The notes under the pieces were generated by a model. The model was not told the DNA's origin. It did no database searches and saw only the letters and a list, made by a program, of their open reading frames with translations. Positions 44,493 to 51,495 of a stretch of DNA of 64,000 nt are shown here, piece after piece; within the stretch, counting starts at the first letter, position 1; each line of letters starts with the position of its first letter. The stretch spans positions 62,001 to 126,000 of the forward strand of contig NZ_JAMXST010000003.1 in the NCBI RefSeq assembly GCF_024124905.1. The letters are read 5' to 3'. Source of the DNA: Cellulosimicrobium cellulans. GTDB taxonomy: Bacteria; Actinomycetota; Actinomycetes; Actinomycetales; Cellulomonadaceae. The translations under genes and the position numbers were made by a program.

Positions 44493-45005
44493 ATGGCCGA
44501 CCCGCACCCGTCCCCCGCGTTCTTCAACCCGTACGCCGTCGCCGTCGACCAGGAGGTGGCGATCGCCCTGCTGGCCGACCTGCACATCCGCAAGGCCATC
44601 GAACGCGGCGAGTTCGACGACCTCCCCGGCAGCGGCAAGCCGCTCCCCATCCCCGACCGCTACGACCCCGACTGGTGGCTGAAGAACCTCGTCAAGCGCG
44701 AGCGGCTCGTGGTGCTGCCACCCTCCATCGAGCTGCGCAGAGAAGACGCCGCGCTCGACGAGCGCCTCGACGAGATCTGGGTCGAGGACGACGTGCGCCA
44801 CGAGGTCGAGGAGTTCAACCGCCGCGTGCTCCGCGGCCGCTACCGAGCACCCGCCGGCCCGCCGCTCGTCACCATGCCGCGGGACGTCGACCAGACCGTC
44901 GCCGCATGGGCACGGCGCCGGGCAGCACGCGCCGCGGAGGCACGGGCGGCAGCAGCCGCGAAGAAGGCTCCCCGCCGTCGACGTTTCCGTCGGCGGCGCC
45001 GGTAG
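44493..45005 (+). CDS. DUF1992 (DnaJ-homologue C28-like domain) protein
   Basis: 170 residues. The DUF1992 core is clear: IRKAIERGEFDDLPGSGKPL, then PDWWLKNLVKRERLVVLPPS and IELRREDAALDERLDEIW. The C-terminus is a very basic Ala/Arg/Lys tail (ending RRRRFRRRRR-like), suggesting nucleic-acid or ribosome contact. ATG after GGGAGGGAGAG. Function unknown. Confidence 0.9.
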   Translation: MADPHPSPAFFNPYAVAVDQEVAIALLADLHIRKAIERGEFDDLPGSGKPLPIPDRYDPDWWLKNLVKRERLVVLPPSIELRREDAALDERLDEIWVEDDVRHEVEEFNRRVLRGRYRAPAGPPLVTMPRDVDQTVAAWARRRAARAAEARAAAAAKKAPRRRRFRRRRR

Positions 45006-45549
45006 GTGCCGTCGCCGACCATGGGCGAACAGCTCGGCGCAGGTGCCGGCGCGTCTTGCCACGTCGGATCAATCGCACATGATCCGCCCCTCGGCGACGA
45101 GGAATCTCTGCGCAGGGACGGCCGCATCTCGATGTCACCACCGACCGCCGCCTGCTAGCGATGAAGGGTGCGCAGGCTGTAGAGATGCAGCCAAGTTTGC
45201 TCGCCCGGGGGCGGCGAAGCTTGCTTCGCGCGGGACTACCTGACCGAGCCAAGCAGACTAGTTGGCATCATGGCAGGTCAGAGGGCTCGAGTTCGCTTCA
45301 CCGGACGTTTGTCGGGTAGAGGTAGGGGAAGTCGAGACGGCCCAGATGAGGCGCACCCGTTGCAGATCGTCGCAACCTCGACGGTGCGGTCCACAACACT
45401 TAATTTCACGGCAACTGTCATCCCTCGCGAGGGCCACCCTGACCACGATGCGACTTGGCGCTGCTAAGGCCTCGTGGGCCTCTCCGACCAGCAGGCCATC
45501 GTCGAGGCCGGGTGCCACGGCCGATAGTCAGACAACCCGCCGGCCAGGC
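45006..45549. other. Gene-free stretch spanning the left end of the mobile element
   Basis: No convincing gene. Up to 45172 it is chromosomal sequence following the DUF1992 gene. The duplicated target CAGGC (45173-45177) and the left inverted repeat begin here. GGCGAAGCTTGCTTCGCG (45213-45230) is a short palindrome just inside the repeat. Confidence 0.7.
45178..45203 (+). repeat. Left terminal inverted repeat
   Basis: TGTAGAGATGCAGCCAA then G, TTT, G, CTCG. It differs from the right repeat at two positions only. It is preceded by CAGGC. Confidence 0.88.
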
Positions 45550-46335
45550 ATGATGCCGCGCATGGGAGACCTGCGCGCGGAGGAGGCCCGGGCTGCGGCC
45601 CACATCGAGGCTGCGCTCGACGGGGTCACGGTCGAACAGCACGACGACGGCAGCGAGAGCTCGATGTACGACCTGAACCTGGTCCGGGACGGGACCGTGT
45701 TTGGGGCGTGCGAGGTCACCGCGGCAGCCGACAGACGAGCGATCGAGACCTGGAACGTCGCCAACGGTGACGGGAAGCGCTGGATCGTGGATGGGCTAGA
45801 CGGCGGATGGATGCTCTCACTGGACCCCAGATGCAAGATCAGGACCCTTCAGCGAGAGGCACCAGGCCTACTGCGCCGCCTGGAAGCCAACCCGAACGAC
45901 GTTGCAGCGGCGCAAGTGCTTCGGTCACTCGGAGTCGTTGACGCCCATCAGGGCGGTACCAACTTTCCCGGAAGCATCTATCTCACGGTCGAGCGTGGAA
46001 TCGAGTTCACAGGCGGCATCGTCGCTGACGACGGCAACGGGCTGGTCCGTTGGTTCGATGAGTGGATACGCGAACCGCAACAGGCACACAACATCGCCAA
46101 GCTCACCAGGTCCGGTCTCCCCGAGAAGCACATGTTCGTGATCGTCCCAGGGTTCGCCTCGGGACCGTTCTCAGCCACCGACTTGCTCATGCGCGCGGAC
46201 CCTCCCCTACCCACCGTCCTGCCAGACCTGCCTGATGGGCTCACCCATGTGTGGCTCACGTCGACTTGGACCGCCGGGTCCATCTACCACTGCGGCCCGA
46301 GCGGCTGGGTCCTTAACGACAAGGCAGTCGCGTAG
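45550..46335 (+). CDS. Hypothetical cargo protein
   Basis: 261 residues from ATG at 45550 (45562 is also possible). No signal peptide or membrane segment. DGSESSMYDLNLVRDGTVFG with ACEVTAAADRRAIETWNVAN looks like a beta-alpha core with a conserved-looking E-T-A and D-L pattern, distantly like restriction-endonuclease folds, but this is weak. It ends with HVWLTSTWTAGSIYHCGPSG. Codon use is less GC-biased than the flanking chromosome, fitting acquired DNA. Confidence 0.65.
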   Translation: MMPRMGDLRAEEARAAAHIEAALDGVTVEQHDDGSESSMYDLNLVRDGTVFGACEVTAAADRRAIETWNVANGDGKRWIVDGLDGGWMLSLDPRCKIRTLQREAPGLLRRLEANPNDVAAAQVLRSLGVVDAHQGGTNFPGSIYLTVERGIEFTGGIVADDGNGLVRWFDEWIREPQQAHNIAKLTRSGLPEKHMFVIVPGFASGPFSATDLLMRADPPLPTVLPDLPDGLTHVWLTSTWTAGSIYHCGPSGWVLNDKAVA

Positions 46336-47005
46336 TCGGACCCCTAGGACGGCGCGGGTGCGGCGTCGGCACGCGAGTCGGAGCGCCGTGTGCACCATGG
46401 CCGACCAGCGCTGGCTCACCCTCACGTTGTCGCCGTCCTGTGGCTTCGAGTCAGACCCCGCCCGTCTCGAGGTCTTCTATGCCCGGTCCAGGTTCGCTCG
46501 CGCGGAGGACGCTTCACGAGCTCGTACGCGAGCCGCACACTCAGCACTGCACCGCCGAACAACTCCGTCGACGAGCGGAATAGGTACTCCGCGCCCTAAC
46601 GCAGCCGTTGGGTCTTGACCTCGGCCCTACTCCTCCCGGTCCAGGAGCGTGCCACGCACCGGCACGCCGTCGGGGCCGAGCGGCTCGACCAGCGTGAGAT
46701 CCTCGACATCCAGGTCTTCCCAGCGCTGACGGCCAGGACCGGGCCGGGCGGTCTCGAAGCGCACTGCGACACGGCCGTCGTCGACACGGCCGTCGTCCCC
46801 GACGCGCACGACCCGCCTGCGACCGTATGTCGCAGTCTCGACGTGCCCCACGGCGTCCCACGATGCCCTTCCTACAGGCTCGGGTGGCACAAGAACCCCG
46901 GCAACCCAACTCCACCGAGCACGGGATACACCAGCTCCGCGGAGAGACGTCCAGCAGTCCCTGCTGACCGGCGTCGGATGGCGGGAGTGGCAGTATGCTC
47001 CCGCG
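46336..47005. other. Mostly non-coding cargo stretch
   Basis: No robust gene is visible between the hypothetical gene and the HEPN-like gene, apart from one weak minus-strand candidate at 46627-46851. Short open frames on both strands show no coding bias or start signals. Confidence 0.5.
46627..46851 (-). CDS. Possible small hypothetical protein or gene remnant
   Basis: From GTG at 46851 the frame encodes about 74 residues with a protein-like pattern (TATYGRRRVVRVGDDGRVDD, GRVAVRFETARP, DLDVEDLTLVEPLG). The start is arbitrary; the upstream frame stays open but looks non-coding. It could be the 3' remnant of a larger gene. Confidence 0.35.
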   Translation of the reverse strand: MGHVETATYGRRRVVRVGDDGRVDDGRVAVRFETARPGPGRQRWEDLDVEDLTLVEPLGPDGVPVRGTLLDREE

Positions 47006-47644
47006 ATGGTTCCCATCGCTGAGTTCATGAAGCTCCGGTACCACAAACTCACACCTGATGAACTGCGCTCCATCGCTGACGTCATCTACCGGGCGACGGA
47101 ACTCGAGGACATGCTTAACCGCCTTGCACTGGCGCTCACCGTTGGGCGCGATGCGACACCACGCGAGTACGAAACCGAGTACTACCGGTCGTACGGGAGC
47201 AGCGACGTGATCGGGCGCGTGCGCCGCGCGCTTCCACCGTTGACTGAGCAGGAGCGGCGCGGACTAACGCTCACGCTAGACCACGCCGCTGACCTACTCG
47301 CATATCGCCATGGGCTCGCGCACGGACTGCCGCGGGTCAGTGAGGCTGGCGAGCGGCTCATGTGGCGGAAGCGCACGCCGCGACCTAAGCAACCCCGTGC
47401 CCGGCACGAAGAGTTTGAGGCGGTTCCAATCGACCCCGATTCACTTGGCGAGGTGGCACGGCTACTTGCGGTCGCCCACAAGGCCGCGTTCGCTGCCGCC
47501 CTCCACTTCCAGCCGTCCTCTCTCGGCGAGGTTCCCGGCAAGATCGTTGAGATCCACACAGACGAACACACGGCGCGGTGGGCGCTTCGCGAGGGCTGGG
47601 AGACGGTCATGAGGACGACGGCCGAGCAACTGAGTGCCGGCTGA
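47006..47644 (+). CDS. Hypothetical cargo protein with HEPN-like R-x4-H motif
   Basis: 212 residues, mainly alpha-helical: KLTPDELRSIADVIYRATEL, EDMLNRLALALTVG, LTEQERRGLTLTLDHAADLL. AYRHGLAHGL places Arg and His as in the R-x4-6-H motif of HEPN domains, which are often ribonucleases in toxin and defence systems. The C-terminal part (ARLLAVAHKAAFAAALHF) is another helix pair. Assignment is by motif only. It faces a minus-strand gene 41 bp away. Confidence 0.65.
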   Translation: MVPIAEFMKLRYHKLTPDELRSIADVIYRATELEDMLNRLALALTVGRDATPREYETEYYRSYGSSDVIGRVRRALPPLTEQERRGLTLTLDHAADLLAYRHGLAHGLPRVSEAGERLMWRKRTPRPKQPRARHEEFEAVPIDPDSLGEVARLLAVAHKAAFAAALHFQPSSLGEVPGKIVEIHTDEHTARWALREGWETVMRTTAEQLSAG

Positions 47645-47685
47645 AGGCAAGCTTTGAGCGTGCCGTCCGCAACGTACGCGTGTCT

Positions 47686-48654
47686 CTAGATCGCGAGTCT
47701 GACCTGGAGCGCATCGCGCACGACGGGGTACGCGTCACGAGCGAACCCGTCGGGACGCAGCGTAAGTCGATGTACTTGCAGTTGTCCGTCCTCGGTGCCG
47801 TAGTCGATCACTCGCCCGTCGTCGTAGCGGCCGACGTCGTCGACTTGTAGGAGCCCGAAGTCGCTGAGCGCGTGATGGGCGGTGCTGTAGCTGTCGCGGG
47901 TGATCCCGTAGTTCAAGAGTCGGGTTCGGCTCGGGATCGCTATCTCCGGGGAGACGTCGGCAAGGCGTCCCGCTCCGCAGGCAACCATGAGGAGCAGCAG
48001 GATCTCGGTGTCTTCGAGAACGTGCACCCAGCCCTTGTTGATGAAGTCTCCTGGAAGATCGAAGGTCGGCTCCGGCAGTCTGGGCGGCTTGTAGGACGGT
48101 GCCCCCGCCTGTGCAGACAGAGCGTCCTCCTGCAGGAGGTCCAGATGGTCGCCGACGATGGCGAGGCCTTCCTGTTCCATGCGACGCAGGGCCGAACGCA
48201 CCTGCTTCACACGCTTGTCCATGCGCGAGACGTTGGCCCGACCGCCCGTGGTCGCCTGCGAGGGTGATGCGAACAAGTCGGCCCAGCTGCGCGGCTGGCC
48301 GGTCTCAGCACCTCGCGGTTGGCCGACCGGCAGAGTGAGGCGGGGCCGTACCGCTGACTGTCTCGCGGCTAGCGCGGTGAGTTGCAGTCGGAGCGCTCCC
48401 CCACGTGGTGTGACGAGGCGACTGGCTGCGGGTCGCTCGCCATGCGGTGGAGCTTTCCGGTCCGATGCCTCTTGGGAGTCGTCGATGTCGGGCCGGTAGG
48501 CGAACCCCCTGCGTAGGCGCAGTCGATCCAGTTCGCCGTACGCGGCGGCGTAGCGGTCGCGGGCATTGTGGACCGAGTCGGCCATGGCGACGAGTCGCTT
48601 GACGCGGCGCTCGAGCGACGTCCGTTGCTTGGCTGAGAGGGGCGGCAATGCCAT
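47686..48654 (-). CDS. Hypothetical cargo protein with winged-helix-like C-terminus
   Basis: 322 residues from ATG at 48654. The N-terminus is a basic helical region (KQRTSLERRVKRLVAMADSV). The middle is Pro/Arg-rich. From about residue 150, RMDKRVKQVRSALRRMEQEG and LAIVGDHLDLLQED, then ILLLLMVACGAGRL, IPSRTRLLNYGITRDSYSTA and HHALSDFGLLQVDDVGRYDD resemble winged-helix DNA-binding units. It could be a regulator or replication-type protein. An inverted repeat lies just upstream (48690-48747). Confidence 0.65.
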   Translation of the reverse strand: MALPPLSAKQRTSLERRVKRLVAMADSVHNARDRYAAAYGELDRLRLRRGFAYRPDIDDSQEASDRKAPPHGERPAASRLVTPRGGALRLQLTALAARQSAVRPRLTLPVGQPRGAETGQPRSWADLFASPSQATTGGRANVSRMDKRVKQVRSALRRMEQEGLAIVGDHLDLLQEDALSAQAGAPSYKPPRLPEPTFDLPGDFINKGWVHVLEDTEILLLLMVACGAGRLADVSPEIAIPSRTRLLNYGITRDSYSTAHHALSDFGLLQVDDVGRYDDGRVIDYGTEDGQLQVHRLTLRPDGFARDAYPVVRDALQVRLAI

Positions 48655-48689
48655 GCTCGTGACCCGTTCGCACAATTGATCGTTACGTT

Positions 48690-48747
48690 TTGACCGGCCT
48701 GATCGCTACTGACGTGTGATATCAGATGGCAACTCCTGGCCGGTCAA
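48690..48747. repeat. Inverted repeat upstream of the winged-helix-like gene
   Basis: TTGACCGGCC (48690-48699) and GGCCGGTCAA (48738-48747) are perfect 10-bp inverted repeats separated by 38 bp of AT-richer sequence. Possibly an operator pair for the adjacent gene. Confidence 0.55.
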
Positions 48748-48790
48748 TCGTACCGCGGCGGTGCCGTGACAGCCAGGGAGAGGGCGCCCA

Positions 48791-48838
48791 TGATGAACGC
48801 ACCGAGGCCAGCCCGACGCGAGCGGCCCGCACCGTAGC
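48791..48838 (+). CDS. Possible 15-codon leader peptide
   Basis: After GGGAGAGGG, ATG ATG opens a 15-residue frame (MMNAPRPARRERPAP) rich in Pro and Arg, ending at TAG inside the loop of a strong hairpin. The pattern of short peptide plus hairpin ahead of a gene is typical of translational or transcriptional attenuation. Not proven. Confidence 0.4.
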
Positions 48839-48854
48839 AGCGGTGCGGGCCGCG
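48823..48854 (+). terminator. Hairpin overlapping the leader peptide
   Basis: GCGGCCCGCACCG-TAGCAG-CGGTGCGGGCCGC: a perfect 13-bp stem whose loop contains the leader stop codon. It lies 46 bp before the next gene and could be an attenuator or a plain terminator. Confidence 0.65.
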
Positions 48855-48900
48855 GGCCGGCCCCGTTCATGACGCTCGAGTCAAGTCCAGGAGGTCAACC

Positions 48901-49143
48901 ATGTTCAGGGTACGCCGCAAGCCCACGCCGACGCCGAACAGGACAGGCGGGCTGGTGAACCTTCGTGCCGCGTTCATCCTCACCGTCTCATCAGTGCCAG
49001 CCCTCTGCACCGCTGCCACCGCCGCCATCTCGACACAGGCGTCTGGGACCGCGGTCGCCTGCCTCGCGGCGGTGAGCGCGGGCACTAGTACGTTCGCCGC
49101 GACCGCAACCACACTCCACGCGCTCATCTCCCGCGACGAGTAG
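48901..49143 (+). CDS. Small cargo membrane protein
   Basis: 80 residues. ATG after a strong AGGAGG. A basic N-terminus (MFRVRRKPTPTPNRTGG) precedes two hydrophobic segments (AAFILTVSSVPALCTAATAA, GTAVACLAAVSAGTSTFAAT). No family recognised. The second small membrane protein gene follows 123 bp later on the same strand. Confidence 0.7.
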   Translation: MFRVRRKPTPTPNRTGGLVNLRAAFILTVSSVPALCTAATAAISTQASGTAVACLAAVSAGTSTFAATATTLHALISRDE

Positions 49144-49266
49144 GTCCGCCCGTTCTCCGACCATCGCTAGGGTCAAGGACACCTGGAACATCGACTCTTG
49201 GCGTCCGAACGGCGGTTGGGGCAGCACCTTCCTCGCCGGTTGCAACCCCTGACCTGGAGGAATGCC

Positions 49267-49521
49267 ATGTCGCGCAAAGTACCTGTCTCGCTGATGGTGC
49301 TCGGCATCCTGCTCGGGGTGGTCAGCCTCGTGATCGGCTACACCGTCAGCGTCATCTCCGACAACCCGCTGGCCGAGGACGGTGTGCCACGCAGTCAGGT
49401 GACCCTACTGCTCGGATGCGCAGTCACCACGATGGCCATCGGAGGAGCCGTCGCCGTGTTGGGGTTCACCGGGTTCTTCGCCAAGCCCGCCCTTCACCCC
49501 ACGAGCCACGCAAACGCATAG
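49267..49521 (+). CDS. Small cargo two-TM membrane protein
   Basis: 84 residues from ATG at 49267, after TGGAGG. Two transmembrane helices: SLMVLGILLGVVSLVIGYTV and LLLGCAVTTMAIGGAVAVLG, joined by a short acidic loop. Function unknown. A hairpin terminator follows 8 bp after the stop. Confidence 0.72.
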   Translation: MSRKVPVSLMVLGILLGVVSLVIGYTVSVISDNPLAEDGVPRSQVTLLLGCAVTTMAIGGAVAVLGFTGFFAKPALHPTSHANA

Positions 49522-49853
49522 CGCTCGACGCGCCCCCGCCCTCCCGAGGGGAGGACGGGGGCGCGTTCGCGTGTGAACGGTCGATAGACGGCAACGATGC
49601 CCGCCTGGCGGACGAGGATCTCGGGCGCGGCCGCGACACAGACGTTCGCGGCAATGTGCCCAAACTCGTAGCGCGCGGCGCGCCGGCGGGCGGTTCGCCC
49701 TCGACGTCGGGCCCGATGACGAGCACTCTCATCCTGTCAGGACGAGCACCCTGGAGCTCAGGCTGGTGCCGTGGAGCAGGTCTTCGACATCCTCGCCCCC
49801 GAAGGATCCGGGCTTCTGAGATGCGGTCGTGTCACGGGAGGGTAGTGGGCGGC
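49522..49853. other. Intergenic cargo stretch
   Basis: Apart from the terminator at its left edge nothing is recognised. Frames open here on both strands lack start signals and protein-like composition. Confidence 0.5.
49529..49565 (+). terminator. Intrinsic-type hairpin after the small membrane protein gene
   Basis: CGCGCCCCCG-C-CCTCCC, loop CGAG-like, then GGGAGG-A-CGGGGGCGCG: a long stem of about 16 bp with one opposed mismatch, starting 8 bp after the stop codon. Confidence 0.75.
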
Positions 49854-51308
49854 CTACGCGTCCAGGCCCTGGCTGGTGGAGCGCAACCAGGAGTATCGCC
49901 CGAAGGCCGCGTCGAGTACGGCGTTGCGTTCGATTGGCCGGCCAGTTAAAACGCGCCGGACGTCGATCTGGCCTGACTCCTCGTGCTGCCGCGTCAGAAG
50001 TAGGAACGGGTCCGAGTCGGCTCCGACGAGGAACTCAAGGTCTGCGATCGAGCAGATCGCGGTCGGAACGCCAGGTGCAGGGAACTCTACGACGCGGAAA
50101 GGGTCGTAGAGGGTGTCGAAAGGTTCAAGCGTTACGACGAGCCCGAGCATGGGTTGGTCGGGGATCACGGCGAACTCTGCTTGCCGTGATCGCACCAGTC
50201 GCGCGGTCTCCGCGATCTGCGTGTGAGCCTTGCCCAACATGCGCTGCAGCGCGCTCGCCGCTTGTGCGGTACCCAGTCGTACGGCTTCTGTCGGCCGTAC
50301 GGACTTGACCTCGATCAAAACCGTGACACCTGGTCCTATGACGATCCAGTCCACGCTCTGACGCTTGTCACGCCCGTAGGTGATCGCTGCGCGCACGTCA
50401 TGGTTTGCTGGTAGGAGTCGGAGTTGTCGCCCAACATACGCCTCGACGAGATGCCCTAGGTCCCGAGAGAACGCTTCGCCATATGCGGCGACTCCCGAGT
50501 AGAAGATGCCCAGCGGGCTGACCTTGAGGGCCAGGAGGTCGATGACCGGGATGAGGAGCGACTCGCCAAGCGACCGCACCACGGGTCTTGCCCACAGTGG
50601 GTTGTGGCCGAAGCGGCGATACTCCTGCTCGAGGGCAGGCTGAGAATCCTGATCCTTCCTGAACGTGACGGGATCCGTCACGAACTGCTTCGTCAACGCG
50701 CTGAGAAACGCATCACGGGGCAGTGTCTGGAGGATCTCCTCAAAGTTCGGCTGATCGAGCCAGGCAAGATCAAACGTGCCCAGGTTGTTCACGGCGCCGG
50801 CCTGAAGCAGCAACGCCGTGCGCACGTAGTTCTCGAGCGACGCACCGAGGACCTCCTCGTCCCACCCCTGGCGGATCACCTCGAGTTCCCGCGCGGGCAT
50901 CGTCTGCTCGAACAGAGCCATCGTCCGGGCGAGACTGCCGAACGCGCGCCGCTGAAACGGGAGCTGCTCGGAGCACAGTCTCAGGAAGAACGCGAACAAC
51001 TCCCCTGCGCCACTGTCGGGCGTGAGCGTCGGATCACCCAAGGAACTGTAGGCGCACAAGCACGAGAGCAGATCGTCCTCATCAGTAACCCCGCCGCGCT
51101 TCTCGTTGCCGTAGGCCAAGCTCACTCTCGCGACATCGGCCAGAGCCCACGGGGTGTACCGGCGCCCGGGACTCGACTCCCAACCATCCATCGGATAACG
51201 CGCCGAAGCGGCCGCGACCAGCGGCAGCAACCCGCTCGGCGGATGCCGACGAACCCGTTGGAGGTACTCACCATCTCGCACCTCACGGTCGTACCGATTC
51301 ACCGCCAC
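49854..51308 (-). CDS. Large cargo protein with PD-(D/E)XK nuclease-like motif
   Basis: 484 residues from GTG at 51308, which follows AAGGAGG. The first 270 residues are alpha-helical and unrecognised. At about residues 300-345, EAYVGRQLRLLPANHDVRAA, then SVDWIVIGPGVTVLIEVKSV, has the D-x(n)-E-x-K pattern of PD-(D/E)XK nucleases. The next part (AASALQRMLGKAHTQIAETA, VIPDQPMLGLVVTLEPFDTL) is as expected after such a core. It is the last gene before the right end of the element. It is not like TnsA in length or layout. A defence or DNA-processing role is possible but not shown. Confidence 0.7.
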   Translation of the reverse strand: MAVNRYDREVRDGEYLQRVRRHPPSGLLPLVAAASARYPMDGWESSPGRRYTPWALADVARVSLAYGNEKRGGVTDEDDLLSCLCAYSSLGDPTLTPDSGAGELFAFFLRLCSEQLPFQRRAFGSLARTMALFEQTMPARELEVIRQGWDEEVLGASLENYVRTALLLQAGAVNNLGTFDLAWLDQPNFEEILQTLPRDAFLSALTKQFVTDPVTFRKDQDSQPALEQEYRRFGHNPLWARPVVRSLGESLLIPVIDLLALKVSPLGIFYSGVAAYGEAFSRDLGHLVEAYVGRQLRLLPANHDVRAAITYGRDKRQSVDWIVIGPGVTVLIEVKSVRPTEAVRLGTAQAASALQRMLGKAHTQIAETARLVRSRQAEFAVIPDQPMLGLVVTLEPFDTLYDPFRVVEFPAPGVPTAICSIADLEFLVGADSDPFLLLTRQHEESGQIDVRRVLTGRPIERNAVLDAAFGRYSWLRSTSQGLDA

Positions 51309-51459
51309 CGGCCACCTCCTTGAGTATCCGCCACCATCTATCGACGCAAGATCGCCCCGACCGGGCCGTCACCTGACTTCAACACGACTAGACGGCATGA
51401 TGGTTAGGGCTTTGGCCTGCGGGAGGTCTGATTGCAGTCAAGTTGCCTATTTGGCCGAT

Positions 51460-51485
51460 CGAGAAAAGTTGGCTGCATCTCTACA
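51460..51485 (-). repeat. Right terminal inverted repeat
   Basis: On the minus strand: TGTAGAGATGCAGCCAA then C, TTT, T, CTCG. It is followed on the plus strand by CAGGC (51486-51490), and the dnaB stop codon begins at 51498 going leftward to 51496. Confidence 0.88.
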
Positions 51486-51495
51486 CAGGCGCTCG

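Larger units (their letters stand above)
45178..51485. mobile_element. 6.3-kb TIR-bounded element inserted beside dnaB, no transposase recognised
   Basis: The left end reads TGTAGAGATGCAGCCAAG inward from 45178. The right end, read inward from 51485 on the minus strand, is TGTAGAGATGCAGCCAAC. The repeats agree at 24 of 26 positions. CAGGC occurs immediately outside both ends, a 5-bp target duplication. TGT...ACA termini with 5-bp duplications are typical of Tn7/Tn5090-like DDE transposons. The inside has visibly lower GC and unfamiliar genes, and the right end lies about 10 bp past the dnaB stop. No transposase or ATPase motif was found inside, so movement was probably in trans or the genes were lost. 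Confidence 0.85.

Noticed and set aside
49854-51308. TnsA-type transposase subunit for the mobile element
   Set aside because: It has an ExK-like motif but is nearly twice the length of TnsA, lacks its N-terminal layout, and no TnsB or TnsC partner is present.
45173-51490. Integrase-type island with direct att repeats
   Set aside because: The 26-bp repeats are inverted, end in TGT/ACA and carry a 5-bp duplication, and no integrase or tRNA gene was seen.
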